A stretch of 64,000 bases of DNA from contig JAJZUT010000002.1 of the NCBI GenBank assembly GCA_021847105.1, forward strand, positions 186,001 to 250,000. The letters run 5' to 3'. The notes beneath the pieces are model-generated. The model had not been told where the DNA came from. It ran no database searches and was given only the letters and a program-made list of their open reading frames with translations. The DNA comes from Pseudomonadota bacterium. GTDB taxonomy: Bacteria; Pseudomonadota; Gammaproteobacteria; Steroidobacterales; Steroidobacteraceae. Of this stretch, positions 1 to 9,639 are shown in pieces (position 1 is the stretch's first letter; every line of letters begins with the position of its first letter). A program made the translations under genes and the position numbers.

Positions 1-960
1 ACTGTTGCGGTGCAGTACGTCGTTCCACAAGGTACCGCTGTAATCGACGTACACATCAAGCTCGTTGGCGGCGAGCGCCTGAAAGGCGAGACTCGAGCCG
101 AGGCCGGTGCGCTCGGTCACCGGGTGACCCGCAGCCCGAATGCGTTGCGCAATGAGCGAGGCAAGGATGTATTGCTCGGAGAAGTTCTTCGCCCCAACGA
201 CGTACCCGCCGCGCTGAACGGCGCGCAGCGGCACGGCCGCCGCCGTCGCGACTCCCGCGAGCAGTACGCACACCCCGAGCCACGCGAGCACCGGTCTCCG
301 TCGCGCCAATCCAAGTTCGATCAGCGCGAGCAGCTGATCGGTCACCAGCGCCAGCGCCACCGCCACGCCGCAACCGAACACCACCCAGATCCAATCCTCC
401 ATCTGCAGACCAGTGAAAATGTAGTTACCGAGGCTGGTCTGCCCCACCGGCGTCGCCAGGGTTGCCGTGCCGATCACCCATACGGCCGAGGTGCGCACGC
501 CCGCCATCAACATCGGCGCAGCAAGCGGCAGCTCCACGCGCAGCAGTCGCTGGCGGCTGGTCATGCCCACGCCCCGTGCCGCCTGCATGATCGCCGGATC
601 CAGGTTGAGGATGGCCGTGATGCCGTTGCGCAGAATCGGCAGGATCGAATAGAGCGTCAACGCCAGGAGCGACGGTAGGAATCCGAGCGCCGCAAAGCGC
701 CAGCCAAACAGCCGCTGGGTGAGCGCGGACAGACCGAGCAACAGCGGATAAAACAGCGCGAGCAGCGCGATGCTCGGCACCGTCTGAATGAGGCTCGCAG
801 CGGCGAGCACCGGCCAGCGCACGCGCGCGCTGTGACGCGCCGCGATCAGCAGCGGCAAGCTGACTGCGATCCCGAGCGCGAGCGCCGCTGCGCTGAGCAG
901 TACGTGCTGGCTCAGGTACTGCGGCAGCATCCGCAGTGCCGAGTGCAGCCGCGAATTCAC
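1..960 (-). CDS. Osmoprotectant ABC transporter, fused permease and substrate-binding protein (partial)
   Basis: Inner-membrane permease of a glycine betaine/choline-type importer with its substrate-binding domain fused to the C-terminus. About 320 codons are visible and the gene runs off the window edge. Residues ~1-200 are hydrophobic and carry a BPD-type permease core; the stretch GVGMTSRQRLLRVELPLA is the EAA-loop-like contact to the ATPase. After the last membrane segment comes the OpuAC-like start VGAKNFSEQYILA, then ELDVYVDYSGT, both typical of periplasmic quaternary-amine binding domains. The GTG start (960-958) overlaps the TGA of the ATPase gene (GTGA), so the two are translationally coupled. 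The family and the fusion are clear; the substrate is inferred from the family only. Confidence 0.88.
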   Translation of the reverse strand, partial: MNSRLHSALRMLPQYLSQHVLLSAAALALGIAVSLPLLIAARHSARVRWPVLAAASLIQTVPSIALLALFYPLLLGLSALTQRLFGWRFAALGFLPSLLALTLYSILPILRNGITAILNLDPAIMQAARGVGMTSRQRLLRVELPLAAPMLMAGVRTSAVWVIGTATLATPVGQTSLGNYIFTGLQMEDWIWVVFGCGVAVALALVTDQLLALIELGLARRRPVLAWLGVCVLLAGVATAAAVPLRAVQRGGYVVGAKNFSEQYILASLIAQRIRAAGHPVTERTGLGSSLAFQALAANELDVYVDYSGTLWNDVLHRNS

Positions 961-1727
961 GGCGCACGCTCTTCGAGCAGCGCACGCACCCGCGCCGCCT
1001 GGCGCCGCGGCATGTCCATCAGCATCGATACCGCCGGATCCGGATGTCCCGTGAGCAACGAGTGCGGCTCACCATCGGCGACGATGCGTCCCTGACGCAT
1101 CACAACAATCCGGTCGGCGAGCAATACCGCCTCAAGAATGTCGTGGGTGACCATGACTGTCGTCAACCGCATCGTTTCGTGCAGCCGACGGCACTCGGCA
1201 CCGAGCGCATCGCGCGTGACAGGATCGAGCGCACCAAAGGGCTCGTCCATCAGCAGAATACCGGGTCGTGCGGCGAGCGCGCGCGCGATGCCGACCCTCT
1301 GGCGCTGGCCGCCGGAAAGTTCCGCGGGCAAACGCGTCAGAAAGGCGCGGGGCAGTGACACCAGATCGATCAATTCCTCGACGCGCGCGCGGATGACCGG
1401 CTCCGGCCAACCGATCAGCCGCGGCGTGATGCCGATGTTCTCCGCGATGCTCATGTGCGGGAACAGACCGATGCCCTGAAATACGTAGCCGATATGCCGG
1501 CGCAGGCTGTGCGCCGGCGAGGTGCGCGCCGGCTCGCCGGCGACGAAGACCTCTCCAGTATCGGGCTCGATCAGGCGGTTGATGGTCTTCAGCAACGTCG
1601 TCTTGCCGGAGCCGGAGTCCCCGACGACGGCAACAAAGGTCTGCGCCGCCACATCGAAGCTCACATCCTGAAGCGCGTAGCTCGCGCCGCCGCCGAAGGT
1701 CTTCGTGACAGCGCGCAGGGAGATCAC
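957..1727 (-). CDS. Osmoprotectant ABC transporter, ATP-binding protein
   Basis: Cytoplasmic ATPase of 256 aa that powers the downstream permease/binding-protein fusion. Visible motifs are Walker A GDSGSGKTT, Q-loop YVFQGIGLFPH, signature LSGGQRQR, Walker B ILLMDEP and the switch histidine in VTHD. The sequence is closest in style to OpuCA/ProV-like quaternary-amine transporters, without an obvious C-terminal CBS pair. I chose the GTG at 1727 because the protein then begins at the usual first beta strand (VISLRAVTKTF) and the start overlaps the TGA of the methyltransferase gene (GTGA). The same overlap joins this gene to the permease, giving a tight three-gene unit. Confidence 0.9.
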   Translation of the reverse strand: MISLRAVTKTFGGGASYALQDVSFDVAAQTFVAVVGDSGSGKTTLLKTINRLIEPDTGEVFVAGEPARTSPAHSLRRHIGYVFQGIGLFPHMSIAENIGITPRLIGWPEPVIRARVEELIDLVSLPRAFLTRLPAELSGGQRQRVGIARALAARPGILLMDEPFGALDPVTRDALGAECRRLHETMRLTTVMVTHDILEAVLLADRIVVMRQGRIVADGEPHSLLTGHPDPAVSMLMDMPRRQAARVRALLEERAP

Positions 1728-2662
1728 GAGGGCACGCGCAACACCTGGGCATCGGCACCGCGCCCGACCCGCACATAGCGAGTCCCCACCGTGCGGTTGC
1801 GCCCGCTCACCACCGTCACCATTCTCCCGAGCGGCAGGGCCGCTGCATCGGCCCTTGGCCGCGACACGAACAGTTCCGCCTGAAAGCGACCCTCGGCTTC
1901 GAGCCCCCCGGTATCGATACCGAGCTTCTCGAGCGTAGCGAGGCAACTGCCGAACTCCGTCAGATCGCGGAACCGACGCTGCACGAAGGTGGCACCGGCA
2001 AGCTTTTCGGTCACCAAACCCCGCTCGGCGAGCAACGCCGCGATCGCATCGTAGGGAAACATCCGCAGCACGAAAGACACCACCCAGGGCGGTCGCTCGA
2101 CCGCGTCGAGAACGGCCGCGAATGTACGTTCGCTCACGTACCCGACGCAGCCGGTCGAAAGCACCACATCGACTTCGCGCAGCACTTGCCGATCCTCGCG
2201 ACGCAGCGCTTCGCTCTCGAGATTGGCAATCACGCCGGCCTCGAGCAGGCCGACCGAGACGGCGTAACGCACCGCCGGCGCCGAGATGTCCAGGCCGATG
2301 AAGCGAGCCCCACCGATCTGCGGCCAGCTGCCGTAATAGCTACGGTCGAGTTGCGCGAGCTGTTCCGGTTCGACCGCGGCCATGTCCGGATTCCCGTAGC
2401 GCAGACGCAGACGCCGGAAGCTGAGCGGGAAGCGGTGCAGCGCGGCATTAATCCCGTAGGAGCAACCGAGATCGAGCACAGTAGGCGGCGTTCCGCTGCG
2501 CCGCTCGCGCGCGCGCAGGATCTGCCGGATGATCGGTTCCGCAACGTCCGGAATCATGTAATCGAGCGCACCAAGCACCGAGAAATAGCCGCGCGGATCG
2601 GGTTGATCGTAGATGTTGTCGAAGTTGGCCTTCGACGCGTTCAGCGTTGAGTATGGCTGCAT
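1724..2662 (-). CDS. Class I SAM-dependent methyltransferase, first gene of an osmoprotectant transporter operon
   Basis: Probable SAM-dependent methyltransferase of 312 aa. The SAM-binding motif I is VLDLGCSYGIN (residues ~80-90) and a second acidic strand appears as ARFIGLDISAP. The substrate cannot be read from sequence. The ATG at 2662 is preceded by a strong ribosome binding site (AAGGAG, 6 nt spacing). The stop overlaps the start of the ABC ATPase, so methylation and transport of an amine or similar compound may be linked, but that is inference from context. A palindromic MarR-like operator lies about 90-110 bp upstream, and a MarR gene lies further upstream on the same strand. Confidence 0.82.
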   Translation of the reverse strand: MQPYSTLNASKANFDNIYDQPDPRGYFSVLGALDYMIPDVAEPIIRQILRARERRSGTPPTVLDLGCSYGINAALHRFPLSFRRLRLRYGNPDMAAVEPEQLAQLDRSYYGSWPQIGGARFIGLDISAPAVRYAVSVGLLEAGVIANLESEALRREDRQVLREVDVVLSTGCVGYVSERTFAAVLDAVERPPWVVSFVLRMFPYDAIAALLAERGLVTEKLAGATFVQRRFRDLTEFGSCLATLEKLGIDTGGLEAEGRFQAELFVSRPRADAAALPLGRMVTVVSGRNRTVGTRYVRVGRGADAQVLRVPS

Positions 2663-2750
2663 GAAAATCTCCTTGCGATCGATCGTGCGGTGCCGGCGCA
2701 GATCGTCTGTCAGGTCAGGCGGCAGCCAGTCCAATTGGCCACCAGAGTCG

Positions 2751-2768
2751 GGGCGAATATATTTGCCC
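2751..2768 (-). promoter_or_regulatory. Putative MarR operator in the methyltransferase-ABC promoter
   Basis: The 18-bp element GGGCGAATATATTTGCCC is a palindrome with one mismatched pair, which is the size and symmetry of many MarR dimer sites. On the minus strand the AATATA inside it (2763-2758) can serve as a -10 box, with a weak TTTATA (2787-2782) 18 bp upstream as -35, so a bound repressor would cover the promoter. The likely binder is the MarR protein at 2829-3350. The palindrome is seen directly; binding is inferred. Confidence 0.5.
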
Positions 2769-2828
2769 GAATGTGTAAGGATATAAAGCGCCGCCCGCGG
2801 GCGCAACCCTGAGCGCTGCGGCGCTGAA

Positions 2829-3350
2829 TTATTCGCCGAGCAGGAATTCGCCCGCGGCCGACGGGGCGGACTTGTGCATCGCGCCGAGCAATGCCGCAAG
2901 ACTGAGTGCAAAGTTCTGCAGATCCCGTGCCGGCATCCGCCCAAGAGCGTCGACGAGCAGCCCGCTAAGCGGACGCGGCGCGCGCACGAGCAGGCGCGCA
3001 CCTTCGGTGGTGACATGCAGGTGCACCACACGCTGATCGCGCCGGTCACGTGAACGCCGAATCAAACTCCGTGCAGCGAGCGCGTTGATCAGATTGCTTG
3101 CCGTCGTCTGGTGCAGCGCCAGGCGCGCTGCGAGCTCGGTGACGGTGATTCCAGCAGCCTGTCGAATGACATCGAGGGCCCAGAGTTGCGAGCCGGATAC
3201 GCCGGTGGCGCGCCTGACGCGCACATCGTGCTGCCGGGCCGATCCGACCACGGTGCGCAGAGCTTGCAGCGTACGCAGTTCCACGATCGCGCGGCGCGCC
3301 GACCCCCTGGTGGCGCGCTGAGCAGCATCCCGAGAAGAATGAACTGGCAA
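2829..3350 (-). CDS. MarR family transcriptional regulator
   Basis: Winged-helix dimeric repressor of 173 aa. The core GVSGSQLWALDVIRQA, VTELAARLALHQTTASNLI (recognition helix region) and the wing RSRDRRDQRVVHLHVT match the MarR fold. The open frame begins at a TTG (3350); the N-terminal ~20 residues are basic and poorly conserved, so a GTG around residue 23 is a possible alternative start. The gene lies upstream of the methyltransferase and osmoprotectant transporter on the same strand, separated by a 166-bp gap holding a palindromic operator. It is therefore the obvious local regulator, sensing an unknown small ligand. Confidence 0.85.
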   Translation of the reverse strand: MPVHSSRDAAQRATRGSARRAIVELRTLQALRTVVGSARQHDVRVRRATGVSGSQLWALDVIRQAAGITVTELAARLALHQTTASNLINALAARSLIRRSRDRRDQRVVHLHVTTEGARLLVRAPRPLSGLLVDALGRMPARDLQNFALSLAALLGAMHKSAPSAAGEFLLGE

Positions 3351-3453
3351 GCGAATGACTCAACTGACGCGGCACGCAGCGCACGCCCCGAGAAGTAAGG
3401 GTAGCACGTGATGCGCACATTGCGAGATCCGGCAATTGCGTTAATCTTAAGCG

Positions 3454-4572
3454 GTGAAGCACCTGCATCTACTCATTCTGCTGCCCATCCTGCGTAGCGC
3501 ACCGAGCGACCTGCTGCACGCAGCCGGCGCCGCTCTGGCGCTGCTCGCCGTAACGCTGCTCGCGCGTCGCGTCGCCGGAGGTTGGTTCCAGCGCGCGCAC
3601 GCTGCCGGCCGCACCGACCTGATGGAACTCGCCTTCGAGCTTGTCAGCCGCACGAAGAAGACTTTCCTCGTGATCTTGGCGACATTTGCGGGACTGCAGT
3701 TCGTGCACCTGCCGCCGCGCGGTCGCGAGCTGGTCGATTCCGTGCTCACCGTGGTGTCGTTCTGGCAGCTCGGCACGTGGGCGAGCGTCGCAGTGATGTG
3801 GTGGCTCGAGCGCAGCCGTCAAAGCAGTCAGGGCGATGATCGCGCGGCGGCGAGCTCACTCGCCGTGATCGCCTTCATCGCCAAGGCGGTGGTGTGGGTC
3901 ATGGCCGTGCTGATGGCACTGGAGAACCTGGGAGTGAACATCACCACCCTGGTAGCCGGCCTGGGTGTTGGCGGCGTTGCCGTGGCGCTGGCGGTGCAGA
4001 ACATCCTGGGTGACCTGTTCGCCTCTCTTTCGATCACGTTCGATAAGCCCTTTTTCGTCGGCGATTTCGTCTCGGTGGACGCCTTCTCCGGCAGCGTCGA
4101 GCACATCGGCATCAAAAGCACTCGCTTGCACAGCATCAGCGGGGAGGAAATCGTCATCTCCAATGCCGATCTGCTCAAGAGTCGGCTGCGCAATTACGGT
4201 CGCATGACCGAGCGCCGCGTGCTTTTTACGATCGGGGTGACCTACGAGACCCCAGTCGAGCAGATCGAGCAGATCCCGGGCGTGGTGCGCGGCATTATCG
4301 AGGCGATCGCGGACACCCGTTTCGATCGCAGCCATTTCTGCGCGCATGGCGCCGCCTCGCTGGATTTCGAGACCGTGTACTACGTGCTCACCGCCGACTA
4401 CAAGCGCCACATGGACATCCAGCAGGAGATCCACCTGAAGCTGCACCGGGAATTCGCCCGCCGCGGAATCGAGTTTGCCTATCCGACACAGCGGCTGATC
4501 ATGGAGCAGGCGGGCAGCGGACGACCGCCTACCGCCCCAGAGGGCGCCCCGGCGGTCGGCGCAGGCAAATAA
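3454..4572 (+). CDS. MscS family mechanosensitive ion channel
   Basis: Inner-membrane small-conductance mechanosensitive channel of 372 aa. Hydrophobic segments lie at residues ~15-35, ~68-84, ~98-118 and ~135-160, followed by the glycine/alanine-rich pore helix GLGVGGVAVALAVQNILGD and the MscS beta domain PFFVGDFVSVDAFSGSVEHIG. The C-terminal alpha/beta domain (ADYKRHMDIQQEIHLKL) is complete. It starts with GTG at 3454. It is transcribed away from the MarR gene and ends before the gltB promoter. It probably releases solutes during hypo-osmotic shock, which fits the osmoprotectant importer next door. Confidence 0.9.
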   Translation: MKHLHLLILLPILRSAPSDLLHAAGAALALLAVTLLARRVAGGWFQRAHAAGRTDLMELAFELVSRTKKTFLVILATFAGLQFVHLPPRGRELVDSVLTVVSFWQLGTWASVAVMWWLERSRQSSQGDDRAAASSLAVIAFIAKAVVWVMAVLMALENLGVNITTLVAGLGVGGVAVALAVQNILGDLFASLSITFDKPFFVGDFVSVDAFSGSVEHIGIKSTRLHSISGEEIVISNADLLKSRLRNYGRMTERRVLFTIGVTYETPVEQIEQIPGVVRGIIEAIADTRFDRSHFCAHGAASLDFETVYYVLTADYKRHMDIQQEIHLKLHREFARRGIEFAYPTQRLIMEQAGSGRPPTAPEGAPAVGAGK

Positions 4573-4608
4573 ATTTTCCTGAAACCCCCGAAAAGGGCCT
4601 CGGCGGCA

Positions 4609-4636
4609 TTGACCCGTCGGCTCAGACGGATATGAT
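4609..4636 (+). promoter_or_regulatory. Putative sigma70 promoter of the gltBD operon
   Basis: TTGACC (4609-4614) and TATGAT (4631-4636) are separated by 16 bp, predicting a transcription start near 4643. That would leave a leader of about 310 nt before gltB. Confidence 0.5.
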
Positions 4637-4642
4637 CGGATG

Positions 4643-4952
4643 CATATTGGCGGCCCAGACCGCTCACGCTGCCCGGCCCACTTGAGTTGTGGGTGACGGG
4701 GCGCGGCGCGATCCGCCTCATTCATCTTGATTCGTGCGGGAGCCACCGGCGAGGCAAGTTCCTGGGATAGACAGGGACCTCCGTCGGCGTGAGGGAGCGC
4801 GCACCCGCGAATGTTGCCCAGCAGTCCGCCATGCCGGCGGACGGTCGCCGCCGCGCCTCAGGCCGCACGGTACCCGTCCTTCGGTCACGGCGGGCGAGCG
4901 GGCACTTCGGTGAGAGGCCGCCTCGGGCGGCTTTGGCCGGAACCACCAACTA
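4643..4952 (+). promoter_or_regulatory. Long structured 5' leader of gltB, possible attenuator or riboswitch-like RNA
   Basis: This ~310-nt gene-free stretch can form several helices that I paired by eye. They are CCCAC/GTGGG at 4677-4693; an extended arm at 4730-4812 whose outer stem ATTCG..CGGG/CCCGCGAAT encloses a CCGGCGAGG/CTCCGTCGG helix and a 7-bp stem GTTCCTG/CAGGGAC with loop GGATAGA; GTCCGCC/GGCGGAC at 4824-4842; and GCCGCC-TCG-GGCGGC followed by TTT at 4917-4934. The last looks like a terminator with a short T tract, just before the gltB start. I do not recognise a known riboswitch class. Reading this as attenuation is inference. Confidence 0.45.
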
Positions 4953-4964
4953 ATGAGGCCGATC

Positions 4965-7900
4965 ATGCGACATCAGCGCCGCAGCGCTGTGGCGCGGCCG
5001 CCCCGGGTCGCCCCCGGGCCGACGCGCCGCCCCCAGGGTGCCCCCGGAAAGCGGGGGCTGTACGATCCGTGGTACGAGCACGACGCGTGCGGCGTGGGCT
5101 TCGTGGTCGACATCAAGGGCCGCAAATCCCATCGCATCCTGGAGCAGGGCATCCAGCTGCTGCGCAATCTCGAGCACCGTGGCGCATGCGGCGCCGAGAC
5201 CAACACTGGCGATGGTGCCGGGGTGCTCATTCAGATGCCGCACACGTTCCTGCGTGAGATCGCCCGGCGCAATCATCTGAGTCTGCCCGCCCCCGGGGAG
5301 TACGGCAGTGGCCTGATCTTCCTGCCGCGCAACGCGACACTGCGCCGGCGCATCGTCGAGTTCTTCGAGCACATCGTGCAGTCGGAAGGCCAGATCCTGC
5401 TCGGCTGGCGCACGGTGCCGACGAATAATTCCATGCTCGGCGAGACCGCCAAATCGTTCGAGCCATTCATCCGGCAGGTCTTCATCGGACGGGGTCCGCA
5501 GGTCCGCGACGAGGCCGAGTTCGAGCGCAAGCTGTTCATCATCCGTAAGCGCGCGTACAGCGAAATCCGCGCCTCGACCATCGACGGCGCCGAACACTGG
5601 TACCTGTGCAGCCTCTCGCACAAGACCATCGTCTACAAAGGCATGCTGCTCACCGAGCAGCTGGCGCAATACTACCCCGACCTGACCGATCCGGCTGTCG
5701 AGACGGCGCTCGCGCTAGTGCATTCGCGCTTCAGCACCAACACCTTCCCCAGCTGGGACCGCGCTCATCCGTACCGCTATCTGGCGCACAACGGCGAGAT
5801 CAACACGCTGCGCGGCAACTTCAATTGGATGCAAGCGCGCGAGGCGCTGTTCGATTCCGACCTGTTCGGTGAGGACACCCCGAAAATTCTGCCGGTGGTC
5901 AACCCCAATGGCAGCGACTCAGCGATGCTCGACAATACCCTGGAGCTGCTGGTGCTCTCGGGCCGTCCGCTGGCGCACGCCATCATGATGCTGATCCCGG
6001 AACCCTGGTCGAACCATGAAAGCATGGAGCCCGACCGCAGGGCGTTCTATCAGTATCACTCCAGCCTGATGGAGCCGTGGGACGGACCGGCCTCGATTGC
6101 CTTCACGGACGGCAAGCAGATCGGCGCCGTGCTCGATCGCAACGGCCTGCGCCCCTCGCGCTACTACGTCACGCGTGATGACCTAGTCATCATGGCCTCG
6201 GAGGCCGGCGTGCTCGACGTGCCGCCCGAGAACGTGATGCAGAAGGGGCGCTTGCAACCGGGCCGGATGTTCCTGGTCGACACCGAACAGGGTCGAATCA
6301 TCGATGACGATGAGATCAAGCGCACCGTCGCCGCACGCCACCCTTACCGGCAGTGGATCGAACAGCACTTGGTGTATCTGAAAGACCTGCCGCCGGTTTC
6401 CGAAGTGCCCTCGGCCGATCCAGAAACGCTGCTGCACCGCCAGATTGCCTTCGGTTACACCTACGAGGACCAGCGCCTGCTGCTCGTGCCGATGGCTCGA
6501 AACGGCGTCGAGGCGGTCGGCTCAATGGGCAACGACACGCCGCTCGCGGCACTCTCACAACGGCCACGCCTGCTCTATGACTACTTCAAGCAGCTTTTCG
6601 CGCAGGTCACAAACCCGCCGATCGACTGCATCCGCGAAGAGCTGATTACCGCCTCGGAGGTCTGGCTCGGCTCGGAGGGTAACCTGCTGAGGCCCCAACC
6701 GGCCGACTGCCGGCGCCTTGAGCTCACCGGGCCCATCCTCACCAACGAGGAGTTTGCCAAAGTGCGGCGCATGTCGCTGCCCGGGCTGAAGGTGGGAGCG
6801 CTGTCGATTCTGTTCCGCGCCACGCGCGGAGAGAAGGGCCTGATCAAATCGATGGAGGAGCTGTGCTTGGCGGCACGGCGCATGATCGAGGACGAAGAGG
6901 TCAACATCCTGGTGCTGAGCGACCGCGGCGTATCGCGGGAATTCGCCGCGGTACCGGCCCTGCTCGCAGTGAGCGGCCTGCATCATTATCTCATCCGTGA
7001 AGGGCTGCGAACGCGGGTCAGCATTGCGCTCGAGACCGGCGAGGCACGCGAGGTGCATCACTTCGCCCTGCTCATCGGCTTTGGCTGCTCGGCAATCAAT
7101 CCCTATCTGGCGTTCGAGACCCTTGAGAACATGATCCGCGAGGGGCTCATTACCAACGTCGACACCACGCTCGCCTGCAAGAACTTCGTCAAGGCAGCCA
7201 CCAAGGGTGTCGTCAAAGTCATGTCCAAAATGGGCATCTCGGCGATCCAGAGCTATCACGGCGCCCAGGTGTTCGAGGCCGTCGGCGTTCGCCAGGACGT
7301 CATCGATCAGTACTTCACCGGGACCGCCTCACGCATTGGCGGCATTGGCATGGAGACCATCGCGCAGGAGGTGCTCAAGCGTCACCGCGCCGCATTCCCG
7401 ACCAACAAGCGCGACCACGAGCTCGACACGGGTGGTCAGTATCAGTGGCGCGCCGGCGGCGAGTTCCACCTGTTCAACCCCGAATCCATCCACCGCCTGC
7501 AGAAGGCGGTGCGCACCGGCAGTTACGCGACTTACAAATCGTATGCCGGCCTGATCGACGACCAGTCGAAGCAGCTCGCAACGCTGCGCGGGCTGTTGGA
7601 GTTCGTGCCGTTCGAGCCGGTGCCGATCGAGGAAGTCGAGCCGGTGGAGAGCATTCTCAAGCGCTTCAAGACCGGCGCGATGTCCTATGGCTCGATCAGC
7701 CAGGAGGCACACGAGACGTTGGCCATCGCCATGAACCGCATCGGCGGCAAGAGCAACACCGGCGAGGGCGGAGAGGATCCGGCGCGCTACAAGCCGCTAC
7801 CTGGCGGGGACTCCAAGGCGAGTGCCATCAAACAGGTAGCCTCGGGACGTTTCGGGGTAACCAGCGAGTACCTGGTCAATGCCCAGGAATTGCAGATCAA

Positions 7901-9620
7901 GATGGCCCAGGGTGCCAAGCCCGGCGAAGGGGGACAGCTGCCCGGCAGCAAGGTTTACCCGTGGGTGGCCAAGACTCGCCACACCACTGCCGGGGTGGGA
8001 CTGATCTCGCCGCCGCCGCATCATGACATTTACTCGATCGAAGATCTGGCCGAGCTAATCCACGACCTGAAAAACGCCAATCGCAATGCGCGCATCAGCG
8101 TCAAGCTGGTCTCCGAGGTCGGCGTCGGCACCATCGCTGCCGGGGTAGCCAAGGCCCATGCGGATGTCGTGCTGATCAGCGGTTATGACGGCGGGACTGG
8201 CGCCTCTCCGCAAACCTCGATCACTCACGCAGGCCTGCCCTGGGAGCTCGGTGTTGCCGAAGCACATCAGACGTTAGTGCTGAACAACCTGCGCAGCCGC
8301 ATCACCATCGAGGCCGACGGGCAGCTCAAGACCGGCCGCGACGTAGTGATCGCCGCTCTGCTCGGCGCCGAGGAATTTGGCTTCGCCACTGCCCCGCTTG
8401 TGACCATGGGCTGCATCATGATGCGCGTGTGCCACCTGAACACCTGCCCGGCAGGAATCGCCACACAGGACCCACGGCTACGCGAGAAGTTCGCGGGCAA
8501 GCCCGAGCATGTTGTGAACTTCATGCGCTTCATCGCCCAGGACGTGCGCGAGATCATGGCCGAACTCGGCTTCCGCACGCTCAATGAGATGATCGGCCGG
8601 GTCGATCGGCTGCGCCCGAAGCGGGCCATTGAGCACTGGAAGGCCAAAGGGTTCGATTTCAGCAATATCCTCTATCAGCCGGACGTCGGTGAGGAGGTCG
8701 GCCGCTTCCGGCAGATCGCGCAGGATCACGGCCTCGATAAGTCGCTCGACGTTACGACGCTCCTGCCACTGTGCCAGCCCGCGATCGAGCGGGGAGAGAC
8801 GGTGCGCGCCGAACTGCCGATCCGCAACGTCAATCGCGTGGTTGGCACGATCACCGGCAGTGAGATTACCCGCCGGCATGGTCCGAAGGGGCTTGCCGAT
8901 GACACCATTCATATCCGCTTCAAGGGCACCGCCGGCCAGAGTTTCGGCGCGTTCATGCCACCGGGCATGACGTTCGTGCTCGAAGGGGATGCGAACGATC
9001 ACGTGGGCAAGGGCCTCTCTGGCGGACGGATCATCGTATTCCCGCCGGCGGGTTCGCCATTCGCTCCGGAGTCGAACATCATCATCGGCAACGTTGGCCT
9101 GTACGGAGCCACGGCCGGGGAGGTCTACGTGTGCGGCATGGCGGGAGAACGCTTCGCCGTGCGCAACAGCGGCGCTGACGCCGTTGTTGAGGCGGTCGGC
9201 GATCACGGCTGTGAGTACATGACCGGCGGTAACGTGGTGGTGCTCGGCCAGACCGGACGGAATTTCGGCGCCGGCATGTCCGGAGGTATTGCCTACGTGC
9301 TCGATGAGACGGGCGAATTTCCCGCCCGCGTCAACACGCAGATGGTCGATCTCGAGCGCCTGGAGGATGCGCAGCAGATTGCGCGGGTACGCACCTTGAT
9401 TGAACGCCATCGCGACTACACGGGCAGTAATCGCGCGCGACACGTGCTCGAGAACTGGGCCCGCCTGGTGTCGCGGTTCGTCGTCGTGGTGCCAAGAGAT
9501 TACAAGCGCGCGATCGCCTCGCTACAACGCGCCCACAGCCAGGGGCTGAGCGGCGAGGAAGCCGTCATGGTGGCGTTCGAAGAAAACGCGCGGGATCAGG
9601 CTCGCGTTGGCGGAAATTGA
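4965..9620 (+). CDS. gltB: Glutamate synthase (NADPH) large subunit
   Basis: Catalytic large subunit (1551 aa) of GOGAT, making two glutamates from glutamine and 2-oxoglutarate in the cytoplasm. The class II glutaminase domain starts at the nucleophile in DACGVGF (Cys42), so an N-terminal propeptide of ~41 residues should be removed. Then come the central domain, the FMN-binding synthase domain ([28 protein letters not shown]), the 3Fe-4S cysteines in [14 protein letters not shown] and the C-terminal GXGXG beta helix. I prefer ATG 4965, which has TGAGG 6 nt upstream; ATG 4953 is also in frame. It overlaps or abuts gltD, and a structured leader precedes it. Confidence 0.97.
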   Translation: MRHQRRSAVARPPRVAPGPTRRPQGAPGKRGLYDPWYEHDACGVGFVVDIKGRKSHRILEQGIQLLRNLEHRGACGAETNTGDGAGVLIQMPHTFLREIARRNHLSLPAPGEYGSGLIFLPRNATLRRRIVEFFEHIVQSEGQILLGWRTVPTNNSMLGETAKSFEPFIRQVFIGRGPQVRDEAEFERKLFIIRKRAYSEIRASTIDGAEHWYLCSLSHKTIVYKGMLLTEQLAQYYPDLTDPAVETALALVHSRFSTNTFPSWDRAHPYRYLAHNGEINTLRGNFNWMQAREALFDSDLFGEDTPKILPVVNPNGSDSAMLDNTLELLVLSGRPLAHAIMMLIPEPWSNHESMEPDRRAFYQYHSSLMEPWDGPASIAFTDGKQIGAVLDRNGLRPSRYYVTRDDLVIMASEAGVLDVPPENVMQKGRLQPGRMFLVDTEQGRIIDDDEIKRTVAARHPYRQWIEQHLVYLKDLPPVSEVPSADPETLLHRQIAFGYTYEDQRLLLVPMARNGVEAVGSMGNDTPLAALSQRPRLLYDYFKQLFAQVTNPPIDCIREELITASEVWLGSEGNLLRPQPADCRRLELTGPILTNEEFAKVRRMSLPGLKVGALSILFRATRGEKGLIKSMEELCLAARRMIEDEEVNILVLSDRGVSREFAAVPALLAVSGLHHYLIREGLRTRVSIALETGEAREVHHFALLIGFGCSAINPYLAFETLENMIREGLITNVDTTLACKNFVKAATKGVVKVMSKMGISAIQSYHGAQVFEAVGVRQDVIDQYFTGTASRIGGIGMETIAQEVLKRHRAAFPTNKRDHELDTGGQYQWRAGGEFHLFNPESIHRLQKAVRTGSYATYKSYAGLIDDQSKQLATLRGLLEFVPFEPVPIEEVEPVESILKRFKTGAMSYGSISQEAHETLAIAMNRIGGKSNTGEGGEDPARYKPLPGGDSKASAIKQVASGRFGVTSEYLVNAQELQIKMAQGAKPGEGGQLPGSKVYPWVAKTRHTTAGVGLISPPPHHDIYSIEDLAELIHDLKNANRNARISVKLVSEVGVGTIAAGVAKAHADVVLISGYDGGTGASPQTSITHAGLPWELGVAEAHQTLVLNNLRSRITIEADGQLKTGRDVVIAALLGAEEFGFATAPLVTMGCIMMRVCHLNTCPAGIATQDPRLREKFAGKPEHVVNFMRFIAQDVREIMAELGFRTLNEMIGRVDRLRPKRAIEHWKAKGFDFSNILYQPDVGEEVGRFRQIAQDHGLDKSLDVTTLLPLCQPAIERGETVRAELPIRNVNRVVGTITGSEITRRHGPKGLADDTIHIRFKGTAGQSFGAFMPPGMTFVLEGDANDHVGKGLSGGRIIVFPPAGSPFAPESNIIIGNVGLYGATAGEVYVCGMAGERFAVRNSGADAVVEAVGDHGCEYMTGGNVVVLGQTGRNFGAGMSGGIAYVLDETGEFPARVNTQMVDLERLEDAQQIARVRTLIERHRDYTGSNRARHVLENWARLVSRFVVVVPRDYKRAIASLQRAHSQGLSGEEAVMVAFEENARDQARVGGN

Positions 9621-9639
9621 CACATTTAACGAGTACCCG

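Noticed and set aside
10..678. 222-codon frame on the plus strand at the window start
   Set aside because: The minus strand encodes a clear permease/substrate-binding fusion through this region.
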